From NCBI GenBank assembly GCA_030295235.1, contig AP026162.1:310001-374000 (forward strand): DNA of 64,000 nucleotides. The letters run 5' to 3'. The position numbers and the translations under genes are program-made. Every line of letters starts with the position of its first letter. The first letter of the stretch is position 1. The stretch is from Fistulifera solaris (Eukaryota; Bacillariophyta; Bacillariophyceae; Naviculales; Stauroneidaceae). The notes beneath the pieces were generated by a model. It searched no databases and was not told where the DNA came from. It saw only the letters and a program-made list of their open reading frames with translations. This document shows positions 22,475-32,087 of this stretch, one piece after another.

Positions 22475-23254
22475 TTACGACAGCTCCATGGAAGTAGCTC
22501 CCTTGCGCATTTTCAGAGCGTTCGCAAGTTGAGGTACAGCGGGCTGTTTGTTTTCGTGCTGGCTTGGCGAAGCAGCAAAGATCGGCATGGGAGGTGGAGG
22601 ATCCGAGCTTATCGACTTGGCCCACAAATGACGCGATGATTCCAGCTTAGAGTCATTGGAGTGACAGAATTGCTGTGCATATCTCGCAGCACCAGCGTTC
22701 ACCAAGTTTCGGTTTTGAAGAGGGCTGAAAAAGGGCTGCAAAACAGGAACGCGCTGTGCTCCCATGACAGGCCTGCTGCCGTCATCTTCGTCCACAATCG
22801 AGAGATCCGGAGAGTCTGGAATGAGGGGTGCGTCCATCATAACTGGAGTATCGAACCGACGATAAAGATCGTAGAGCTCCCTGCTCGTGAAATCGTGCTT
22901 GCCTTCAGGTAGAGTGAGTATAGGTTTTCCGACGTTCTCTGGAGTTTTCAATGCAGACAAGTCAGGTGGCGGCTGTAACGAAAGACGAGATACTTGCTCC
23001 AGTATGTTTGACAGTCCTTCGCCATTCCTTTGATAAAGCAATGATCGATCAAAGGATTCTGAGCGGCCGTGAGAAGTTGCCTCCGAGCCATCGATTGCAA
23101 ACTGCATGCTGGCCCAAGACGCACATGAATCGCTCCTGCACTTTTGCTGGTCAGCTGTATTCGATAGAAAGCTTCGATTGCTCATTAGATCTACTTTTCT
23201 TTCAGAATGCGAGTAAACTTCAAAGGTAACACTGGCTGTTTTGTTTTGGAGCAT
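22475..23254 (-). CDS. Unknown low-complexity protein (259 aa)
   Basis: An uninterrupted frame from ATG 23254. The protein is rich in Ser, Pro and Asn with no transmembrane segment. It contains 'TLPEGKHDFTSRELYDLYRRFDTPVMMDAPLIPDSPDLSIVDEDDG', which looks like a short helix plus an acidic linear motif, and a proline-rich stretch DPPPPMPIF. It could be a disordered regulatory protein. A second ATG 23 codons in is an alternative start. A TACGGAGTA motif (minus-strand reading) lies at 23301-23309, 47 bp upstream of the start. Family unknown; coding status rests on length and absence of a better frame. Confidence 0.5.
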   Translation of the reverse strand: MLQNKTASVTFEVYSHSERKVDLMSNRSFLSNTADQQKCRSDSCASWASMQFAIDGSEATSHGRSESFDRSLLYQRNGEGLSNILEQVSRLSLQPPPDLSALKTPENVGKPILTLPEGKHDFTSRELYDLYRRFDTPVMMDAPLIPDSPDLSIVDEDDGSRPVMGAQRVPVLQPFFSPLQNRNLVNAGAARYAQQFCHSNDSKLESSRHLWAKSISSDPPPPMPIFAASPSQHENKQPAVPQLANALKMRKGATSMELS

Positions 23255-23949
23255 TCGTTGAAGGGTGAAGAAATAAGTGCAAAATGGGTTGCCAAATAAA
23301 TACTCCGTAAGTAGTTAACGCGCTCCGTCCGGAAGCAGATGGCAAAAGCGTTAAAAGTGCTCCGAGAAAGGGGCGGCCCGCGTTCATGAAAGGGAGAAAT
23401 GACACGTGACAATAGCCGCTCGGCGCACAACGGAAAAAGTCTCATAAGATTATATAGGATGCTTTCTGAAGGAACATCAATCACGGATCGGTATGGATGT
23501 GCCAATTCACCCATGGGCTATGATGAAAAAAGTACTGCTGTAAAGAAAAGGTGCGCCAAAGCACGGTTTCGGATCATTGGATCTTCAATCGATCGTATTA
23601 AAACTACTCTTCACTACACACTACTTTATCATTGGTGGAAATTTCGCATGACTGGTGCAACAGTTGGCTGTTGGTACAACAAGAGACTATACTGATGACA
23701 CTGTTCGAAACTCCCTCCAAAATATGCAGACGGAAACGGCGAACCAGCCGTCTGCCGAAAGACGGACACCTTCGTCTGTCCGACCGACCCCCGACCTCGA
23801 CAACATCATGACAATAAACAATCAAGCGAGAGAGATATCAAGGACCATAAACAATAACGCACATCAGCAATTGCTTCCTTTAGTCTAGTCTACGGAAGGA
23901 AAACAAAACAAAAAAGCCAGAAAAATAAGTCTACAAAGTATTTTGAAAG
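23255..23949. other. Divergent intergenic region
   Basis: 695 bp between the unknown minus-strand gene and PTPA. It holds TACTCCGTA at 23301 and an A-rich leader just before the PTPA start. No convincing gene; small open frames have no coding signal. Confidence 0.5.
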
Positions 23950-25148
23950 ATGACGCAACCAAAGCGCTATATTTTCACGGACAGGGACATGGAACACTTT
24001 TTGCAATCGCCCACCAAGGCCGAACTTTTGAAAGTGACCGCAGCCATGGGGAAGTCTTGTGCGAATCCAGAGTGTTCCAGCTTTGAGTACGATCCTTCTT
24101 CTCCTTTGACAGGACTATCACCAGCGATGGCATCTTTGCACGGATCGCTTGCAGCTATGGAGACCTGGTTGGACGACTTTCCGCCGCAACAAACGGAACA
24201 CATACGATTCGGAAACCCTGCTTTTCGCGAATGGCACGAGAGATTAGTGCAGAGATCTAGCTCTATTGCGTGGGCAGCGTTACAAGCTATGAAATCACAT
24301 CCCGGTCATCAAGATTACGGTGACATTATCTTGTCGCTGGCGTGCGAAACGGGGAAAGAAGCAGCTGGCAATGTTTTAGACGAAACGAGTTTGAATGCAG
24401 AAGATAGAGCTGTAGTTGAAGAATTGAGCGCATACTTGCAAGCTGCATTTGGACATCCCATTCGCCTTGATTATGGTACGGGACATGAGTGCTCGTTTCA
24501 AGTTTTCCTATTCGCGATTTGTAAACTCGGTGGCTTTGGGTCGACTCCGTCCGAGCCCCCGACGGCTCACCGATTGAAAGCCGTCACACTGTCGATTTGG
24601 AGTGCTTATTTACGAGTGACGCGGAGGTTACAAACAGATTACATGCTTGAACCAGCAGGGAGTCATGGTGTTTGGGGTCTAGACGATTATCATTGTTTAC
24701 CCTTCTTTTCGGTGCCTGTCAACTTGAACAACACAGCGATGAGTATACACCCAAATCAATCCACGACGATAGTGTTCTGTGGAAAGAAGGAGACCGCTTT
24801 CTGTACTTTGGCTGCATTCGTTATATTAAGTCTCTCAAGAAGGGAGTTCCGTTTTTTGAGAGCTCTCCCATGTTGAACGACATCAGCCACTTAAATAGCT
24901 GGGAGAAAGTAGCGTCGGGATTACTGCGACTCTTCGAAGGTGAAGTTTTGAAGAAACGACAAGTTGTTCAGCATTTCGTCTTTGGAGATATCTTTAAGGC
25001 CAACTGGACGCCAAGCGATACGCCCCGAATGGCGCCAGAGGAAACGTTTCGGACCGATCCGGGTTTACCTACCATGGCTCGTGCTCCATGGGCCACCAAT
25101 CAGTCTTCCAGCAATCTACCGTCTACCAAAGCGCCCTGGGCGAAATAG
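23950..25148 (+). CDS. PTPA: PTPA, PP2A phosphatase activator / prolyl isomerase (about 399 aa)
   Basis: Activator of the PP2A catalytic subunit, which folds the active site with metal and ATP and also has peptidyl-prolyl isomerase activity. Family marks are 'RYIFTDRDMEHFLQSP' at the N-terminus, 'FGNPAFREWHERL', 'LDYGTGHECSFQVFL' and 'EPAGSHGVWGLDDYHCLPF', the most conserved core. The frame breaks right after this core: one T is missing near 24703-24704, and adding it gives '..PFLFGACQLEQH' and the rest of the protein, ending with a proline-rich tail. The length then fits the family. The stop is only 15 bp from the stop of the convergent dehydrogenase gene. Confidence 0.93.
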
Positions 25149-25163
25149 GTTAACCCTGATTCT

Positions 25164-27835
25164 TCAGTCTCGGATCCGAAGGTTCTTTGGATCGTAAAAT
25201 GATTTTAATGAAAGCTCGCACGGGTAGAATTGATTCCCAACCTCAACTTCCCAGCTCCCCTCTTTGACAAATGATTCTGTTATGGGTTCTACATGTTGCA
25301 ACATAGCCAGGCCAATCGATCCTCTGAGCGTATGTCCATAGGACGCGGCGCGGATATCAGCGATCCGAACGCCGTCCCTCCATAGAATTTCTCCGTGGTG
25401 TAACATAACATCTTCATCTAGGCACAATACACTCGCCAATCTCCGTTTGAGTCCACCATCTCGTTTGGCCTGATTTCTGTGATCTATAACGTAATCTTGA
25501 CCGATAAATGGCTCTTTTTAGTAAAGTCACACGTAAAGCCCAGACCACATTCTAAAAGGCTATCACCGTTATCCATATCATGACCGTAGTCACGATATCC
25601 CTTTTCCTGCATTGATGATAAGCAAGACGTTAGTTTGTATCAGTTCAAATCATAAGCAATTGTACTCACAAGACGGAGGCTTCCCAAAGCTTTAAGACCA
25701 GCGTGTCGTAGATCATGTGCATCACCAGCTTGAACTATTTGATGGTAAACTTGTCTAGCCTGTTCCACAGGAACAAAAAGCTCGTACCCCAACTCTCCGA
25801 CATACGTTATTCGTGCACACATCGCTCTTGCTAGACCAATGTCTATCTCCTGCACATCCCGAAATGCGAGCGAATGGAGATCTTTATCGGTCAAACCCTG
25901 AAGCAAATCACGTGATTTGGGTCCTTGAACGTTGATCTGCGCAAACCTAGCCGTGACGTCCGTCAGGAAAATATGGTCGGTCCGAGTCAACCTTTTCTGC
26001 ATGTGATTAATCACCTGATTGTGCATGTTATCTGTTGCCACTACCATGAAGTTATTCTCATCGATTTTTATTATAGTCAAGTCAGCTGCCATGAATCCTT
26101 TCTCCGTAAGCCATTGAGTATACGTAATACGACCGGACGGTCCATTCACATTGGCAGTGGAAAGCCGATTCAAGAATGTACCAGCGTCGTTTCCTGAGAC
26201 AAGTATTTTTGTCATAAAGCTCATATCAAACAAAGCTACATCGTTTCGACACGATTTGTGCTCAGCAGCCCAATAATCAAACCAACTTTCCCTTCCAAAG
26301 CTCTCTCGCTCCACCTTCGGAAGCACGCCCTCCGGTGCATACCACATGGGAGATTCCCATCCACCCACATCTTTGAAATATGCGTTGCGGCGTTTCAAAC
26401 AGTCATGTAACGCAGACTGTTTTGCGCCGCGGCAAGTCTTAGGTTGGTGATTCGGATAATGAACCCGATATGTATTGCCGAGCGCTTCACCGACACGTTT
26501 CTCTCTATATTCTTTGTTGTTCTGATACCGATGAAACCGCACTGCATCAATGCCAGTCACATCCACATTGTTTGGCGCACATCCATCTTTGACCCAGTGG
26601 GCTAAAATATGTCCAACTCCACCACCAGTAAGGATTCCGAGAGAATTCAAGCCACACGCCACGAAATAGTTTCGGAATTCTTTGGATTCGCCGATGATGG
26701 GTGCATTGTCGGGCGTGAACGACTCTGGACCACAGAACAGTTTCTTGATTCCCACATGTTGAACAGCGGGTACCAATTCCATAGCCTTTTCAATATACGG
26801 AGCCATACGATCCCAATCTGGTTCAATTTCTCCAAAATGGAAATCGTTGGGTATTCCTTCCCCTTTCCACGATTCTCCTTTGCCCTCGAACAAACCGAGC
26901 ATCAACCCCTGTCCCTCAGGTCGAACATAGACATAGCGACTCGCATCTTCAATGACGGGCCAATTGGGATCGACTCCTTCCATCGGTTCCGTGATGAGAT
27001 AATAGTGCTCCGCTGCTTGATTGGGTATGGAATGAACACCGCAAGCCTCGGCGAATTGTCGTGCCCACATGCCCGCGCAATTGACTACCTTATCGGCCTG
27101 TATGCACGAACCATCTGCTAAGGTCACACCCGCAATGGAAGGCAAGAAGGCACCCGACGATAGGGTCGTTTTGACTCCGGTCACACTGATTCCTTCGCGA
27201 ACGGTGACTCCATTTTGTCGGGCTCCCCGTGCGAATGCCATCGTCGCATCGGTGGGATTGGCTCTTCCATCAGATTCGACATAAAAGCCCGCGAGTACAG
27301 TGGATATATCACACAGTGGAAATCGATCTTTCACTTCTTCGGGGGTAATTTCTTGAACCTGGACTCCACAATACCGATTAAAGGCCGCCGTCCGACGGTA
27401 CGCTTCGAGTCGATCTTGATCACACGCCAATTCGATAAATCCAATTTCTTTCCATCCGGTTGACAATCCCGTTTCCTCCGGTAATATATGTTTGTACAAG
27501 TCTTTCGTATATTGTCGCATCCATGTCGAAGTGGAACTCATGGAACCAAAGGTGTTGATTAAACCGGCCGCGTGCCATGTCGTTCCGGACGTCAATCGAT
27601 GTTGTTCCAACAATAATACATCCTCCACTCCCAATTTGGCCAAATGATAGGCAACGGATGTTCCGATGATCCCTCCACCAATGACAATGACATGGGCTTT
27701 TTCGGGTAACGAAGTGTCGCTAGTAGACGTTGTCAGCGAATAAGCCAATCCTTGTTTTCTGTAATCACAAAAGGAGAGCTGTTTGGTAGAACGACCTATT
27801 GCTATCCTCCGAATGCTATGTATGATTCTTCGCAT
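25164..27835 (-). CDS. Dimethylglycine/sarcosine dehydrogenase-type flavoprotein, two exons (about 869 aa)
   Basis: Mitochondrial-type FAD enzyme that removes methyl groups from dimethylglycine or sarcosine and passes one-carbon units to folate. Exon 1 is 27835-25670; exon 2 starts at 25606 (63-bp intron, phase 0). The N-terminus is Arg/Ser-rich, like a mitochondrial presequence. The FAD motif is VIVIGGGIIGTSVAYHLAKLG. The segment LTSGTTWHAAGL holds the His that binds FAD covalently in this family. The C-terminal half is the GcvT-like folate domain ('WFDYWAAEHKSCRNDVALFDMSFMTKILVSG', 'YVGELGYELFVP'). One base is missing in AAA at 25506-25508 in exon 2. The length matches DMGDH (about 860). 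I cannot separate the two substrates by sequence alone. Confidence 0.88.
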
Positions 27836-28400
27836 GACTGCAATATGAAGTGTCGAGTAGGTAACGGAAACAGAGATTTAGAATCGTTCTAACGTTTACA
27901 AAGGGGGATCGAAAAGAAGTTAAAGTGGTTTGTTACGTATCTCGTATCTGCATCAAAAAAAACAAAAGAAGAAAAGTGAAGTCGTCCCGCTACTATACAT
28001 TTAACTGTAGATGACCAATTTCGGCAAGACTGCAATTCAGTCATGAATCATAAACCATGAACCTATGCAGCACGCATCATACCCCGAAAACCAATAAGGA
28101 GTAATAATCTACTCCGTATGGTTTGGCCTTATTAATCACCAGGTATTGTTTTGTAACTCGCGAAGCTACGCCTGTCTGAGTTGCCTTTTGTTCTTTACTG
28201 ACTGCTTTGTTGAACAAAGTTATTGACAAAGGAGACGAAACGATTGCTGCCCATTAAAGAAAAACGCTTGTTGGGTGGAGCCTCTCTGTTTGTCGTCCAG
28301 CAACACTACGCGGATCAGCATTTTCACACCGCTACTAGAGGCATACCTTAGCACTTGCGAGTTCTTTCGCTTGTCACTCATTTTCGAAAAATAATACATC
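27836..28400. other. Divergent intergenic region with short inverted repeats
   Basis: 565 bp between the dehydrogenase start and the small Tudor-like gene. It holds GACTGCAATTCAGTC at 28028-28042 (5-bp arms, 5-bp loop). A second inverted pair, GGAGTA...TACTCC, lies at 28098-28115 and overlaps a TACTCCGTA motif at 28110-28118. No gene seen. Confidence 0.6.
28028..28042. repeat. Short dispersed inverted repeat GACTG-5-CAGTC (with 61903 and 62135)
   Basis: GACTGCAATTCAGTC, followed by ATGAATCATAAACCATGA. Relatives lie at 62135-62149 (GACTGCATTTCAGTC, followed by ATGAACCATGA) and 61903-61916 (GACTGAATTTAGTC, followed by ATGA). The shared flank suggests copies of one short element rather than chance. 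None is inside a gene. Confidence 0.6.
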
Positions 28401-28808
28401 ATGGCAGATTGGTGTAGTAAAATCAGTTTCTTTGCGTGGATTTCGGGGGACTCCACCGACGGAAAGAATCAGCAGCAGCCTTCCAACAACAAAGCGAGTA
28501 GGAAGAATCATCATGCGAATTCCGAGCGGCCCGCGGATGTGAACAAGTGGAATACCGACGAAACTACGCAACACAGGCAACCATCGCAACCGCGTGATAC
28601 ACTATGTCGCTCCTTCAGCAAATACTCCAAGAATGAAAACACAATATACTTTCACAAAGCCTCGGGGACAAATTTTGAAGCGAAAGTTGTGGGAGTTCAC
28701 TTTGATGACGATCCCGAGAATCCGTATTACACCATCCAGTATACAGCCCAGGATGGAGAAAAGGTGGAACGTCAAACGACGGAAGATCGATTGCTGCCTG
28801 TGGAATGA
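28401..28808 (+). CDS. Small protein with a Tudor-like C-terminal domain (135 aa)
   Basis: The N-terminal half is polar and disordered (Asn, Gln, Ser, Lys). The C-terminal 50 residues, 'TIYFHKASGTNFEAKVVGVHFDDDPENPYYTIQYTAQDGEKVERQTTEDRLLPVE', have the strand pattern of a small SH3/Tudor-like barrel: an initial basic-aromatic strand, 'A-K-V-V-G-V-H-x-D-D', 'PYYTIQY', and a final 'RL-P'. I have seen this pattern in many uncharacterised diatom proteins, but no function can be assigned. ATG 28401 is the first in frame and the frame is intact. Confidence in coding is fair, in function low. Confidence 0.6.
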   Translation: MADWCSKISFFAWISGDSTDGKNQQQPSNNKASRKNHHANSERPADVNKWNTDETTQHRQPSQPRDTLCRSFSKYSKNENTIYFHKASGTNFEAKVVGVHFDDDPENPYYTIQYTAQDGEKVERQTTEDRLLPVE

Positions 28809-30409
28809 GACAACTATTTTCAAAGAGAAAGAAATGCTCAAAACTCTGTTAACCCATTGCGTTTCGTCTCAAGTGACCGACAGGCATCTGGAAATAGTCC
28901 TCTATAGATGGCCTTAGCTTGGCAGTTTTGCTGATGGATTAGATCAATGTGCTGTGTGTGCGTCTGCTGGAGAGAGAAGAGAGAGGGAGAGAGGAAGACG
29001 ACACAATGGAAACGAGTGCGGTGGATACGGATACCTTACCTCCCTGTCGACACCTTGTCAGAAACAAAGCGGCAAGAAGGGATAGGTACAAAGATGAAAG
29101 CGGATAAAAATCGATCAAAAATGTACAAGTCATACATAGTATTATGTTATTATCCGGATTGTCTAGTCGCGAGACTACAATAGATACTACTACTGAAGCC
29201 GCTGCCATTCGATTGAAGACCAATCGACATTATCCATTGCACCGACTTGATACTTAAGCTCTTTACCCATCAAAGTGGTATCAAAAGAACAATCACGCAT
29301 GCAGTTAACAAATCATTCATTCCTAAAGTCTCTCAGAGTTTGCATTGCTTGGTCCCCAAAGAAAGTGCAATTGATGAAATTTCTTATTTTCAGGAGACAA
29401 GTTAGATCCTTTAACACTTCCACATTCTGGACCCTTTGCCGCGTGAATGTTAGTCAATCGAATCTATCATCTTTCAAACGTAGGCTCGTAATTTTCTGAG
29501 TTAGAAAAACACATTTTTACCTACTTGATTGCGGTATTGATCGATGTCCTTTCTGATAAACATTACGCAACAACAGGTAGTCCCAGTAGAATCCTACGGT
29601 TCGATCAAAGCGGTGATTACGATTAAGTCGATGTAGCTTCTAGCGGCTACGAAAGACATCTAGGAGGGACAACGGCCACCGGAAACCGGAAACTTGTTTC
29701 GTTTGTGAACACCCGGAGCCCGGAGCCCGGAAAGACACATTTTTACAAGTGCCTACTTTCATGCTCGCGAAGATAATTAGTATTTTGCAATAGTCGGAAT
29801 TTGGAATCATTATTGGGGGGAAGGCATCATCTAGACATCTATTCGCGTAGTCAAAAGTCAAACAACTAAAGAGGTATTGTTAAATGTTAAATAACAACAA
29901 TCAACTAACCGCCAACCGCCAGCTGACTTCTAACTTCTGTAACATATCATCATCAAAACATTTATAGTAATTAAGTTCCTCATTACCATCAAAAATCAAA
30001 AATAAAAGAGATATCATGAAACAGAACTATCAAATAATTATCAAGCGAACCGGAACCGGAACGCCGTAGACAGAAGACAGAAATAATATTACACCAGACA
30101 CCAGACTCACCAGACCCAGCACCAGGTTCCTGATACCATCAGGTTCCGGATACCATCAGGTCCCGGGTACAGTACCAGGTACAAGTACCTCTACTGTACC
30201 AGGTACCGTACTGGTCCCAGTATAGTTCGACGGGCTCTAGAATACCGCAATACAATACGGTATAATACCAGTATTCCCAGTTCTGAACGCACGAATCATC
30301 ATCACATCACAAAACCATCGAACCAACGATTTCGTCAAGATCTCATAAAAACGAACATTCCAAAAAAGTGAACAGAATTCTCTTCCCTAACTTAACAAAA
30401 AAATTTATC
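28809..30409. other. Gene-free stretch with simple and nested GTACC repeats
   Basis: 1.6 kb without a credible gene. It has a GA-rich patch at 28970-29000 and a short GGAGCCC duplication near 29715. At about 30117-30270 there is a degenerate cluster of ACCAGGT / GATACCATCAGGT / GTACC words that repeat directly and as inverses. The last 150 bp form the leader of the secreted Cys-rich protein. Confidence 0.55.
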
Positions 30410-31765
30410 ATGAAGATCGGTTTCATCGGATGGGTTGCCCTTGTGACGGGCGTTTCGATGGTGCAAGCTCAGTTGAAGCTTCGCTCAACCTTGCCTCGCA
30501 GTCACCGCATGCAAACCTCTCCAACGTTGACTACTACTGCTGCTGCTGCTGCTACTACTACTACTACTCTTCCCCATCCTCCTTCTTCGGAACGCTGGCT
30601 CGCTGGTTGTGAATGCGGAGGAGGAGGAGGAGGCGGCGGTGGTGGAAGTAGTTCCAATGAAGACGCCGCTAATTGCCCCGATAGGGATGTCTGTTCAGCG
30701 GACGCAGCGGTTCAGGTTATGGAAGCAAAGATCCAGACCTCAAACTTGTGCACTTGCATCCCTTGCGCAGGAGGCTACACAATGACAATGGGCTGCCACA
30801 CGTGCTCAACATGCATTGGCAGAACCTGCTTTGTTGTTACAATGGGCGAGGGCTACTACATGGATGGCAATCAAGACTTGACTGCTGCGTCCTTCTTTGT
30901 CAATGTCGAGTCGACCGGAGCGACCAGTGCTTCGAACAATGTCTTGGCGGAAACGCAATTTATGGAAAGGACCAATGGTCAGATCGTGGAAGTCACTGAT
31001 GCCGACAACTGTAGAGTAACCATTGATGGCACCACCTGCAACTCCTGCTTGGGGCTATTTTCGGAAAACAGTAGCTTCGAGATCGACTGCAGCAACATTG
31101 CGCAGGATTACGTCTGGAGTTACACCGACAGCGAAGTCATTACCTCCGATTCGACACACCCTTTGTATGCGCTGTTCGTCTCGACTGGTGAGTGTGCGCA
31201 GCCCGACAATGACGACGACCGTCCCGGTGACCCCGGTATCAACGGCCCTGGGCAGTGCGAACCATACGGCAGCTGCAGCATCTATCAGGATCTCATCGAT
31301 GAGATTTATCCAGGCTTAGACTGCTCTTGTGCCGAATGCACCAATGGCTTTTATATCACCTGTACAGTGTGTGACGGATGTTTGGATGATTACTGCGTAA
31401 TCTCGCGAGAAGCAAAGGAATTTGTCGCCGACCCCAACGTCGAGGGCAAATTTACGGAAACCCTTTCAATTATCCACGTGACCTCATCGGGAAGTCAAAG
31501 TGCGTCGAATGAAGTCCAAGCGGAATACCGTTACATCGATGAGAGCTGTCACGTGGCGATAGATGACACGCTCTGTTCCAGTTGCTCGGATCTATTTGAA
31601 GTTTCCAACGGCTGCTTTGCCCTTGATTGCAGCAACGTTCAATCCGGATACAAATGGACTTGCAATGATTCCGACTTGATCAAATCGGATAGCAGTCATC
31701 CTTTGCATGCAATCTTTATGAAGTCGACTTACTGTGAGATGTTAGCAGGCGCTGGTGAGCCGTGA
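30410..31765 (+). CDS. Secreted Cys-rich protein with a duplicated domain (451 aa)
   Basis: Starts with a signal peptide (MKIGFIGWVALVTGVSMVQA). A short linker encoded by trinucleotide repeats follows: a Thr-Ala-Thr run at codons near 30530-30570 and ten or so Gly at 30616-30648. Two homologous domains come next, at about residues 100-265 and 290-440. Each has 'CxCxxCxxG(Y/F)xxxxxxCxxCxxxxC', then 'SASN(N/E)V', 'CxVxID.T.C.SC..LF', 'DCSN.....Y.W...DS..I.SDS.HPL.A.F'. The Cys spacing is nearly identical in the two copies. I do not know the family. It is probably exported, perhaps to the cell surface or frustule. The start ATG is 14 codons into a longer open frame that lacks an earlier ATG. Confidence 0.8.
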   Translation: MKIGFIGWVALVTGVSMVQAQLKLRSTLPRSHRMQTSPTLTTTAAAAATTTTTLPHPPSSERWLAGCECGGGGGGGGGGSSSNEDAANCPDRDVCSADAAVQVMEAKIQTSNLCTCIPCAGGYTMTMGCHTCSTCIGRTCFVVTMGEGYYMDGNQDLTAASFFVNVESTGATSASNNVLAETQFMERTNGQIVEVTDADNCRVTIDGTTCNSCLGLFSENSSFEIDCSNIAQDYVWSYTDSEVITSDSTHPLYALFVSTGECAQPDNDDDRPGDPGINGPGQCEPYGSCSIYQDLIDEIYPGLDCSCAECTNGFYITCTVCDGCLDDYCVISREAKEFVADPNVEGKFTETLSIIHVTSSGSQSASNEVQAEYRYIDESCHVAIDDTLCSSCSDLFEVSNGCFALDCSNVQSGYKWTCNDSDLIKSDSSHPLHAIFMKSTYCEMLAGAGEP

Positions 31766-32087
31766 GCCCGTCACCGTCAACGTGCCAGATTCCTTTCTCC
31801 ATTTGGTGACCGACTGACAGACGGACGAGAAAACAAGAGCGAGGCGCCGCATCGAGAATAAAAAAATAATAAGATCAGCGTTACAAGGGTACGGAGTATT
31901 TTTTTGTTTATTTTCACTTTACTCGCACAATCAAAGAATCTAGTCTACTTTTGCTCGAAACAATGTCAACGATCTTGTCAAGGAAGTTGTTGACAAGACA
32001 CTTCGCTCGCTCAGTCCGGAGAGTACTGACAATCCATAAGAGTCAACAATTATCCTCCCTTCGTCTCTACAATCCTCTCGTACGACC
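31766..32087. other. Intergenic, topoisomerase II promoter region
   Basis: 322 bp between two plus-strand genes. It contains an A/T tract and a TACGGAGTA motif at 31890-31898, about 190 bp upstream of the topoisomerase start. Nothing else seen. Confidence 0.5.
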
